Part shown: one piece after another, positions 55,428-64,000 of the stretch | Position numbering within the stretch: position 1 is the stretch's first letter | Layout of the letters: each line of letters starts with the position of its first letter | DNA from: Symbiodinium natans | Lineage: Eukaryota > Sar > Dinophyceae > Suessiales > Symbiodiniaceae | Length of the DNA: 64,000 nucleotides | Assembly: GCA_905221605.1 (NCBI GenBank) | Contig: CAJNDS010002518.1 | Coordinates: 248,001-312,000, forward strand | Direction of reading: 5' to 3' | Made by a program: the position numbers and the translations under genes | Notes under the pieces: generated by a model | Told to the model about the DNA's origin: nothing | Seen by the model: the letters and a program-made list of their open reading frames with translations, nothing else | Database searches by the model: none

Positions 55428-56102
55428 GCCGAGCCAGGCCAAGCCGCACCAAACTAAACAGAAACCTCCAACCCAAGCCACGCCGCACCAAAAGGCAAGC
55501 TGCAACCGATAAGCAAAAAACAATCCGCTGCCAAAAGGGTCGCAACAACACGGCGGAAGCTCCAACCCAACAGCCTGGAGTTTGTAGCCGGTTTCACTCA
55601 GAGAACTGAACCCGAAACATAAACACCCCAAGCACGAGACCTACTTCAGGACCTTCCCCCAGCGTCTGCCAGAACCGGCCCGCCCAGGCAGGGTTTGTGA
55701 GCAGGAAACCTCGAAGCCTTCAGTGTTTAGGGATTCAGGGGAAGTAATCGTCAACTCGCTAGATGGCTACACCTTGAAGGGGGTGAATGGCGGCCACAAG
55801 TCTTGTAGTTGTTATCATCCCAAGAGCTGTTGAGATTGCGGCTTGGGATGGTTTGGGAAGATTTGAGAAGGGTAGGATGTTTTCTTAGGGACTTGAACAT
55901 GGGGCTTAGGCATATAGGGTTGTGGGGTTGTGGATGCTTGTGAAGGGTGAATGCTTCGAATGGCTCCCGCTGGATAGCCCGAAACCTGCCGCTGCTCTCA
56001 GGCCAGGCCCCTCAGGGGCCTCCACGAGCCTCGTGGCACCGGCGGCACCCGCGGTGGCACCCGCACCGCCCGCGACAGCTGCGGTGCCTTGCTCTGGAAA
56101 TC

Positions 56103-56435
56103 TTTAGGGTTTAGGGTTTTAGGGTTTAGGGTTTTAGGATTTTAGGGTTTTAGGGTTTTAGGGTTGCGACTTCCCAGAAGGGTGAAGCTAAGAGCACCCT
56201 AAGCTGAGGACGATCAGCAGGTCGCGGCTCCCTGGCGCGCACGAGAAAGCAGTCCTTGGTGTCCCCTAAACCCTAAACCCTAAACCCTAAACCCTAAACC
56301 CTACACCCTACACCCTAAACCCTAAACCCTAAACCCTATGTCGGGCTGAGGAGGTTAAGTTGCAGTCTGGAGTTTCAGGTGTTCCTTGAACCCTGAATCC
56401 TAAACCTTAAATCCTAAACCCTAAACCCTAAACCT
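56103..56435. repeat. TTTTAGGG 8-mer tract, then CCCTAAA tracts
   Basis: 56103-56166 is mostly the 8-mer TTTTAGGG. 56266-56338 is CCCTAAA with CCCTACA variants. 56385-56435 is decayed CCCTAAA. Confidence 0.9.
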
Positions 56436-56554
56436 TCCTGTTCAAGAACCTGAGAGGTCGACCTCTGAGAAGGCTCGGCTTTGAAGAGCTCTTCTGAGCC
56501 CCACTGGGAGTGCCGTGGGCTCTGAAAGAAAGTGTTAACGCTAAGCCCAAGTGG

Positions 56555-56651
56555 GGGGTTGCTCTACATTGGGATTCCTTTTTTTGGGGCTCCTGGAAAG
56601 AAGGGCTCTATGACTCCATGACAACACGGTATCCGAAAGTAGAACAACCCT
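56555..56651. mobile_element. Single inverted-repeat element
   Basis: GGGGTTGCTCTACATTGGG at the left and CCGAAAGTAGAACAACCCT at the right. 97 bp, one copy seen. Confidence 0.65.
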
Positions 56652-57022
56652 CAGTCCAGGCCCCATGTCTGGTGGCAGAAAGAAGCCTTCTGGCCTATTT
56701 GCGACCGGAAAACATCGCTCGAAGTTTGCGCGTGAGCCCACGCCATGAGCCTTCGCCAGAAGGCTCAAAACCCTCGAAACTCGAGTCGAACTCTGCGCCA
56801 GGTCCTGCAAATGGCCGGCTGCCCAAGGCAATTCCAGATGCAGAGCTTCTGCCGGGCTCTTTCCGAGGCAAGAACCTCGAACAAAGCAAGCCGGTCTGTC
56901 AGAATGTTTCAGAGTGCCGAAGCAGTCCTCGCAATCGTGCAGAAAGAATATGTAGTTATTGGTGTCACGAGTGAGCATAGAATAAGAGCTCAGAATGTGA
57001 AGAATGGAGATGGCTTTGGCCA

Positions 57023-57379
<357 letters not shown>

Positions 57380-57626
57380 GGCTGTGTTGTTGCTCTTGCC
57401 AGCCTATACAATATATAGGTTTCAGGCTCAGCAACACAAACTTGAAATATCTCTATATGTAAGACATCTTCAATCTTGAGCTTCACATCTCTGCCCGGCC
57501 CGGCCTTGTGGTGCCCTCTGCGAGGAGGGCGGTGCCATCATTCTGAGATTGTTTGGGCAGCTGGTGAACGAGCAGGGGTACGAGGACGATTCCGCATGTC
57601 TTGCGTTTGCCCGAAACTTGGATCAT

Positions 57627-57815
57627 CTAAACCCTAAACCTTAAACCCTAAACCTTGGATCTCACAGGAGGCGGAGAGACCAGACTTGGGCCCGCACTAC
57701 GAGGCTCTTTGCCCACGCAAGCCTTGTGCATCCTTGCGCCTCGGGGATGGTTACCCTCAACCCTAAACCCTAAACCATAAGCCCTAAACCCTAAACCCCA
57801 AACCCTAAACCCTAC
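57627..57815. repeat. Two short CCCTAAA tracts
   Basis: 57627-57655 and 57757-57815, both with CCTTAAA or CCATAAG variants. Confidence 0.85.
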
Positions 57816-57937
57816 ATTACCAGCGCAGGTACAGGTGCGTGGCCTGCGGTCTCGATCGACCTTTGTCCTCCGCACGCAGAAGTCGCAGAAGCTTCCGCCA
57901 GGCTGCCGGCTGGGTGTCCTGAAAAGCTCTGAAAATT

Positions 57938-58039
57938 TGGGGGTTTCCGAAACTAGGGGTACGTTATTGGGGTCCTTATTATAAGGGAATCTTTCTATTT
58001 GGGGGTCTATACTAGGTCCCCTATCTTCAGAAACCCCCA
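57938..58039. mobile_element. Family 1 element with flanking CTCTGAAA repeats
   Basis: TGGGGGTTTCCGAAACTAGG to ATCTTCAGAAACCCCCA, 102 bp. CTCTGAAA occurs at 57927-57934 and 58041-58048, close to but not exactly at both ends. Confidence 0.8.
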
Positions 58040-58609
58040 TCTCTGAAACATTACACCTCACAAATCCCCTCATTGGTTTTACATGCAAGCGGCTCCTCTG
58101 CTCCAATGGCTACCTTTGGTTGAGGGAGCTGCGTAGTCCTCGTGCAGGTTGGGCAGATCTTCCACAAGTCAGCCTTCTGCCTCCAGAGCTCTCAGGCTTC
58201 TCGCGTAGTGTTTACCAAGGCAACTCTTTCTTTGACTGCCGTTGTGGAGGTCCTTCGAGTTCTGATACAAAAAAGGCACAGTAGCCACTGGTGACAACGT
58301 AGCACCGGTCCCTCCGGGTGCTGGAAGGCTCCCACTTGTACAAAGTGCTGACATCAGGCCAGGTGAGGAGGGGCAGAGCGCACGAGTAGTTGCTGGATCC
58401 CTGATCTGAGTGTTACCACGCGTTTCACACTAAGGAGTACACAAAAGTATATACGATAAAAGTTAAAATATACTGCAGTAGAGACCCCCCCCCATGGACA
58501 GCTCTTTTCTTGGCCGATGCCGCGCGACTACACGAGGCCAGGCTTAGGCATACAGCCATTGGGGGCTTCCCCCAGAAGTAGCCTCGTATCCACATACGAA
58601 GTGAAAGCC

Positions 58610-58870
58610 CTGAAACCTTAAACCCCGAAGCCCTAAACCCATGGAACCCGAAAACCCCTCACGCCTTAAGCCCTAAACCCTAGAAGCCCTGACTCCTCTG
58701 AACCCGAAGCCCTTAACCCTAAGCCCTAAACCCTAAACCCTAAACCCCAAACTCCAAACCCTAAACCCTAAACCCTAAACCCTAAACCCTAAACCCTAAA
58801 CCCTAAACCCTAAACCCTAAACCCTAAACCCTAAACCCTAAACCCTATCCCTAAACCCTAAAACCTCCTA
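58610..58870. repeat. Telomere-like tract, decayed then perfect CCCTAAA
   Basis: Decayed units to about 58720, then about 18 mostly perfect units. Confidence 0.95.
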
Positions 58871-58949
58871 AAGCTCCCAACATGGAGCCGAGCCTTGGTC
58901 GACGTGAACTCTGCACCCGCTGCTTCTTAGAAACAAGAGCAGGGTCTTA

Positions 58950-59116
58950 GGGGTTTTGGGGCTTAGTGTTTAGGGTTTAGGGTTTAGGACTTAGGGTTTC
59001 AGGTTTAAGGTTTAGGGTTTAGGGTTTGAGGTTTAGGGTTTAGGGTTTAGGGCTTAGGGGTTTAGGGGTTTCGGGTTTCGGGTTTCGGGTTTCGGGTTTC
59101 GGGTTTCGGGTTTCGG
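58950..59116. repeat. TTTAGGG tract ending in a TTTCGGG array
   Basis: Mixed TTTAGGG units, then seven consecutive TTTCGGG units. Faces the CCCTAAA tract at 58610-58870. Confidence 0.95.
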
Positions 59117-59496
59117 GGGTTGTGTTCATATGGGATTCCAGTGGTTTAGGGCTCCATGGTATGTATGGTCTAGGGCTCACAGACTTAGGGTTTTGGTGAT
59201 CGGGTTCGTGAGCTTAGGGTACTGAATGACGAGTTGCACCAAACACACCATCAACTTCCATTTTGTGAACTCTTACGGCCAATGTTATCCTTACTGTACT
59301 GTCCTTTCTTCTGTTGAGTTCTGACTATGAGTATGACGATGACATCGCGAATGTATTCACATATTTTTATCGCTACGCGACCCGCCTCGGCTGGGGCCTG
59401 CGCAGCCGCAAGGTTGCTGTCGAGAGGACATTGAGGCCGATGTGCCAAGGGCTGTGGGCCTCGTGTCACTTGCAGCCTTGTCGTGTGGGGTTGGGT

Positions 59497-59572
59497 GGGG
59501 GTTGGGTGGTTGGGGGTTGTGGGGGTTAGGGCGGTGGGGGGGTGGGGGGGGGGGTTGGGGGGTGGGTGTCGT
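59497..59572. repeat. GGGTTGG-type G-rich repeat
   Basis: Guanine-rich on the + strand with several runs of five or more G. Confidence 0.85.
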
Positions 59573-60355
59573 GACCGGCAGCCCGAGGCCTCGGCGGACT
59601 ATGTTACATATTGTAAATGATTTAATATTCAATCTGGAATATATTACGTTGAATGGTACATACAACCGTTACCTCACTTTTTAACAAATGAAGACTCGGA
59701 CATGGCCGAGGCCGGTGCCCTCGCCGAGTTCGGAAAGCTGGACTTCAAGGCCCTGGTTCAGGGTTTGGGGTTTTGGGTTTAGAGGGTTTAGAGGGTGTAG
59801 AGGGTTTGGGGGCTCAGGGGGCTTCGGGGATCTTGGGGTGATTTTGGGGTTTTGGGTTTAGGGGTTTGGGCTTATTTTGCGAGGGAGGGGGGGGGGTGTC
59901 AGGTGATCTGGAGCTCTAGGGCTTCAGGGTCATCGAATGAGCAAAGGCCACTGGCAGCCCTCTCCAATACAGAACAGAACTCCTACTATTTTCCCCGAGC
60001 TTTTTTCATATAAATTCTACTTAGACAGGCCCCATGGCTTATGACTCATGACTCCCGAATCAGGTGATTCTTTTTGTGGCGTAGGTTCTTGCAGCTTGCT
60101 TAGGCATAGGTTGTGCTGCGATCGCTGTGTGTAGCATCTTGCGTGTCCAGGCAGACTTCTCGCAAGTCTTCGAGATCTTGACACAGGCATGTGGGTTTCC
60201 TTAGATCCCTGGCATGCTGTGAGGGACCCTAAACCCTAAACCCTAAACCCTGGTTTTCTAGATAATAAGTTGGCCTCCGCCGCTATTCTGCAGGGCCTTC
60301 TGCATCTCGCTAGAGACTCTTCCAAAAAAGCCCTCAATCCTTCAGATTGTCCTAC

Positions 60356-60473
60356 GTAGGATAAGGGGGCCCTGAAAAGGGGAGCTCTTGTGAACCCTCT
60401 TCTGGCTCTCTTGAACAGGGACCTTATTCAGAGGGTCTATATCCCCAAGGGTCCCCCTAATCCTATCCCCTAC
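60356..60473. mobile_element. Single inverted-repeat element
   Basis: GTAGGATAAGGGGGCCCT at the left and AGGGTCCCCCTAATCCTATC then CCCTAC at the right. 118 bp. Confidence 0.62.
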
Positions 60474-61031
60474 GTTCAAACCAGGTTTTCAAGGATCCGG
60501 CGAGGATGAGAATACGCTGGAGTGGGTGCGAAGAATCCGCCAGCGAGGCGCGCGCGAAATCTCACAGGGCTGACTTGCAGCATGTTCCAGCGATCTTGCT
60601 GCGAAGCCTTTAACCTTGCAAAGCATGGTTTTTTTTTCTGCGGTTTCAAGGGCTTGTGATTTTGGTGTTTAGGGTTTAGGGGGGGTTTACGGCATGAGAA
60701 ATGCACGTTTTGACGGCGCAAAACGTCGGCATGGCCATGACTCGATCCAGCCAGGCTTGCGTCGAGGTTCTGCAACAAAAGAAGACCCGCGAGGTCGTAG
60801 CCTTCATCCCTAAACGCGAAACCCTACACCCTAAACTTAAACCCTAAACCCTAAACCCTAAAACGACTCCGGCACAGGAGATGCCCTTCACCACATACCA
60901 GCTACTTCCACTCAAGAAATCATCCTCTGGCAACCTAAACCCTAAAGCCATCGAAAACCTTAAACCCTTAACCCGGCATCCCAAGCTCCAGAACTTAAGC
61001 ATGAACCGCATCAACCCCAAGAAAAGCCGCC

Positions 61032-61131
61032 TACTTGGAGGTTCATGGTACTTGTTAACCACTTAAGGGGCTTATTAAGTGGGTTATAGGTACAGTTCTA
61101 CTTGGTTCATAAGTACCAAGAACCTCCAAGT
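61032..61131. mobile_element. Family 4 element
   Basis: TACTTGGAGGTTCATGGTAC at the left and GTACCAAGAACCTCCAAGT at the right. 100 bp. Confidence 0.88.
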
Positions 61132-61135
61132 CAAG

Positions 61136-61224
61136 CCCAACGCTTTGAGGACATCGCCCTCTTGGACTACCTGGAGTCGGAGCTGACCTTTGCCGAGTTT
61201 CAGCGCCTACTGTCGGAGCCCTAA
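61136..61224 (+). CDS. Terminal exon-like block between an inverted-repeat element and CCCTAAA repeats
   Basis: It follows CCAAGTCAAG, the end of the element at 61032-61131, and reads QRFEDIALLDYLESELTFAE then FQRLLSEP. The stop TAA is supplied by the first CCCTAAA unit of the downstream tract. Its acidic helical character suggests a real protein end. No family recognised. Confidence 0.42.
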
Positions 61225-61291
61225 ACCCTAAACCCTAAACCCTAAACCCTAAACCCTAAACCCTAAACCCTAAACCCTAAACCCTAAACCT
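61222..61291. repeat. Telomere-like tract, ten CCCTAAA
   Basis: Perfect units. Its first unit supplies the stop codon of the block at 61136-61224. Confidence 0.95.
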
Positions 61292-61865
61292 GGGGACATA
61301 GGGCAAGGTGTTGGCCTGGTTCTGCGGCTTCTCAAGGGACTAAAGGAGGGACCCTTTTAAGGGACCTTTGGGGTGATCTAGGGGTTATCTGGGGGCTACT
61401 TGGGTTTCTAGGGACCATACAAAGTATATGTATATATATATATATATGTATGTATATATATATATATATATATACATAGGGAGGGGGGGTTATAGGGAAT
61501 AAGACTAAGGGTCCCTTCTAGGGTCCCCTCCTTTTACCCGTCCCCTGTGTCGCAGTTTAGGTTCATGGTTTCGGGGTCTGTGTGAGGACTTCAACCCGAA
61601 ACCCTAAAAACCCTTAAGCCCTAACCCCAAGCACTGGGCTGTTCTCTAGTCATGGAGGCTTTTCTTTCGGGTCCTGCTAGAATCTCACAAGAAAATTGAG
61701 GACGCTGATCATGCGGGTGGCTTCCTTCATGCACCTTACATTATAACCCATGGTCTCCCACAGTCTCTTTTCTCTAGTTAACGAACTGAAGGCTCATCTC
61801 TCCAAAATCAGGAGGGACCCTCCACCCAAAGCCTTCTGGGAGCTGCCACAAGCCGAAACCCCAAA

Positions 61866-62258
61866 CCCTCTAAACCCTAAACCCTAAACCCTAAACCCTA
61901 AACCCTAAACCCTAAACCCTAAACCCTAGCTCTGCCCAGGCTGCGGATGGCCAGATTGCCAGCAGAAGCTGCCCGTGGCTCAGGGGGGGGGGGGTTCAAG
62001 ATGACAGGGTTTGTCTGAGGGGGTTTAGGGTTTATAGGGTTAGGGTTTAGGGTTTAGGGTTTAGGGTTTAGGGTTTAGGGTTGAGCTTTGAAGCTTCTAA
62101 GAGGGGTTTGAGGGGGCTTGGGTATCGGGAACTATTTGGAGTCTAGGGGTTTGGGGTTGAGGTTTAAGCGTTTGGGGGCTTTAGGGCTTCAGGCTTCCAG
62201 GCTCAACATGTTGGGAACTGTCGGGGTTTAGGGTTTAGGGTTTAGGGTTTAGGGTTTG
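61866..62258. repeat. CCCTAAA tract facing two TTTAGGG tracts
   Basis: 61866-61928 CCCTAAA, 62025-62083 TTTAGGG, and 62225-62258 TTTAGGG ending in a G run. The spacers hold G-rich decayed repeats and no gene. Confidence 0.93.
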
Positions 62259-62542
62259 GAGGGGGGGGGGGGGGTTGTGGGTTGTGGCCAGGGCGCAGAT
62301 GTGCTTAAAGCATGGATCTGAGCACCTCCCCGAAACCTGCTGCAGGCTGAGCCTCCCAAACTCATCATCTGGCTTATGTACACTTGATGTTTTGGGGCTA
62401 CAGGCCATAGCCATGGGTACTTTGGAGTGCAGTATACCTAGACCTCTTCTTTCTGAAGTGACACTGCTAGGCCGCTAGGCCCATCCTCAGCCCAGAGACG
62501 AAACAACCAAGATTGGCTTTCCGGGAACTTGGCATTGCCGCC

Positions 62543-63805
62543 ATGTCACTGCTCGCGCGCGGGCCCAGCTGGCGTCGGACGCGGTTCCGCAGGCTGTGCA
62601 AAGTGCACCGTGCACTGAAGGCCCGCGGTGCCGTGAAGGCCTGTGAGGCCGCGGACGAGGATCAAAAGGAAGCGCGGAGTCCGCGCCAGCGATGGACAGA
62701 GAGCCTTGACCTCGTCGGCGACATGGCGCCGCGGGAAGCCTGGACTTATCCATTGTTTCAGGAGGAGTGGCGCTGCTTTGCTGGATACCTTCCCCAAGCC
62801 TTGCCCCCCAAAACCAGAGCTCGCTTCTTCCGTCTGGTGCACGAGGGCACCGTGTGGCTGCAGCCCAGCGGCCGCTGGGGCCCACTGCCGCTCCAGACCG
62901 CGTGGATGTGCCAGAGCCCCTGCAGCTGTCGCTACCGCTACGGCGGCGCTGAGGTGCTACCAGCACCCTTTCCCGAATGGATGGCCGAAGTGATGTCGGT
63001 GTGCATGCCGCTCTGCGGCCTCAGTGGAGGCCAGTGGCCCAACAGCTGCAACCTGAACCTGTACCAGGATGGCCAGCATTCTGTGGGTTGGCACGCAGAT
63101 AACGAGGCCTTGTTCCAGGGCAAGGTGAAGGACTGCCGAATCATCTCCCTGTCGCTGGGTCAAAGCAGGCGCTTCGAACTTCTTTGCGGTCAAGATTTCC
63201 ATCGCCTCGAGCTCGGCGACGGTGACCTGTGCACCATGGAGGGCATGACCCAAAAGTATTACAAGCATCGTGTGCCGAAAGTTGCGGGCAAGAATGTGGG
63301 CGCACGAATCAACCTGACCTGGAGGTGGATCGTGCAGCACCACGACTGCCCTTGCGCCCCCTGCGCTCCCTGCGCTCCTGCGCCCCAACCCTCCGTTCTT
63401 GCGCCTGCCACGAACGTCACGAAAAAGCGAGCCCTCCGAGAAACAGACGAGGATGAAGAGGCCGGCGAGCAGTCCAAGCGGACGAGGAGGCTGACGAGGC
63501 CGACGCCATCGCCCTCCGAGGCTGCGGACCAAAGCCAGTCTAAGGCGCCGGAAAAAAAGGCTTGGATCAAGGGCTGCGGAGGACTGGCCAAGCCTGGTCC
63601 TTTTTGTGCTCACACCGTTTGCCGGTTGAGAGGGATTAATCAAGGGCTCAGAAGCCGGGCTGGGAGCTGGGGGCGAAAGGGTAGGCAGCAATCAAAAGCG
63701 AAGGAGTCAGTCTTCAGTTGTAGTCGAGGTCCTCGTCGTCGTAGTCGTAGTAGTACTACCAGCACCAGTACCAGTACCACTACCAGCTGCATGGCAAAGG
63801 GCTGA
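62543..63805 (+). CDS. AlkB-family Fe(II)/2-oxoglutarate dioxygenase (ALKBH2/3-like)
   Basis: The start is the ATG in GCCGCCATG; the frame encodes 420 residues. The centre carries the AlkB catalytic core: NLNLYQDGQHSVGWHADNE with iron-binding His184 and Asp186, the third ligand His242 in YYKHRVPK, and GARINLTWRW with Arg255 and Arg261 placed for 2-oxoglutarate and substrate binding. These match the ALKBH2/ALKBH3 type, which removes alkyl groups from DNA or RNA bases by oxidative demethylation. The N-terminus is basic and could be a targeting leader. After about residue 268 the protein turns low-complexity: repeated CAP triplets, an acidic run, a KRTRR cluster that could be a nuclear signal, then a Ser/Thr tail encoded by degenerate trinucleotide repeats. 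The tail may be intron read-through, so the true C-terminus is uncertain. All core residues look intact. Confidence 0.88.
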   Translation: MSLLARGPSWRRTRFRRLCKVHRALKARGAVKACEAADEDQKEARSPRQRWTESLDLVGDMAPREAWTYPLFQEEWRCFAGYLPQALPPKTRARFFRLVHEGTVWLQPSGRWGPLPLQTAWMCQSPCSCRYRYGGAEVLPAPFPEWMAEVMSVCMPLCGLSGGQWPNSCNLNLYQDGQHSVGWHADNEALFQGKVKDCRIISLSLGQSRRFELLCGQDFHRLELGDGDLCTMEGMTQKYYKHRVPKVAGKNVGARINLTWRWIVQHHDCPCAPCAPCAPAPQPSVLAPATNVTKKRALRETDEDEEAGEQSKRTRRLTRPTPSPSEAADQSQSKAPEKKAWIKGCGGLAKPGPFCAHTVCRLRGINQGLRSRAGSWGRKGRQQSKAKESVFSCSRGPRRRSRSSTTSTSTSTTTSCMAKG

Positions 63806-64000
63806 ACAAAAGACTCTCTTGTCTGAGGCAGTGCATGCATCCTCCCTGGATGCTCACACTCAGTTGGAGGCCTTCCTGGAGAAGGCATCGGAAAGCTCAG
63901 TTGCTGCAGAGTTTAGAGTTTTGGCCTAAGTTAGGGCTAGGGAAAAGACAGTTCAGGTCGACGGTTGACCAAGGTTGAGCAAGGCCCCATGTTGGAGGGT

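Larger units (their letters stand above)
58040..61031. other. No recognised gene
   Basis: Telomere-like tracts, a G-rich repeat at 59497-59572, and an inverted-repeat element at 60356. Short frames only. Confidence 0.5.

Overview
The window is nuclear DNA of a eukaryotic alga, most probably a dinoflagellate. The evidence is indirect. The telomere-type heptamer TTTAGGG/CCCTAAA is everywhere. One gene carries an N-terminus that looks like a dinoflagellate/chromalveolate bipartite plastid presequence. One gene is a flagellar radial-spoke protein. Several inferred introns have GC-AG or GA-AG borders. There are many short inverted-repeat elements next to exons. Gene density is low. No rRNA, convincing tRNA, CRISPR array or bacterial-type operon was seen.

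Five genes stand out, all on the + strand: an unrecognised 501-codon ORF (15567-17072); a MORN-repeat protein resembling radial spoke head protein 10 homolog B (23511-26017, at least five exons); a J-domain protein with a plastid-type leader (32867-34057, two exons inferred); a potassium-channel-like membrane protein with an altered selectivity filter (48752-50535); and an AlkB-family 2-oxoglutarate/Fe(II) dioxygenase (62543-63805). Between them lie about 15 short exon-like blocks, a few on the - strand, recognised only from codon-like composition, open frame and plausible splice borders. No function is claimed for these. The five genes do not form an obvious pathway.

The rest is dominated by three kinds of repeat. 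(1) More than 50 tracts of telomere-like heptamers, perfect or decayed, in both orientations along the whole window. Several lie inside introns or directly against exon ends. (2) About ten families of ~80-125 bp elements with terminal inverted repeats, some with exact 7-bp target-site duplications, repeatedly sitting at the edge of exon-like blocks. These look like introner-type or MITE-type elements. (3) Large microsatellites and minisatellites: a composite ~100-bp minisatellite (9494-10594), two TAG arrays (28853-29427, 30394-31101), a GT to GTGGGC to GTGTGC array (39491-39955), a TATATATG array (46140-46352) and a CACG array (57023-57379).

Region by region: 1-15.5 kb is mostly repeats with a few exon-like blocks; 15.5-17.1 kb the 501-codon ORF; 17.1-23.5 kb telomere-like islands and AT-rich DNA; 23.5-26.0 kb the radial-spoke gene; 26-31.8 kb the densest repeat zone; 31.8-38.1 kb the J-domain gene and many small exon-like blocks; 38.1-48.0 kb repeats and inverted-repeat elements; 48.0-50.5 kb a small two-exon fragment and the channel gene; 50.5-62.5 kb repeats with isolated exon-like blocks; 62.5-63.8 kb the AlkB gene. 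All exon borders are inferred without transcript data.
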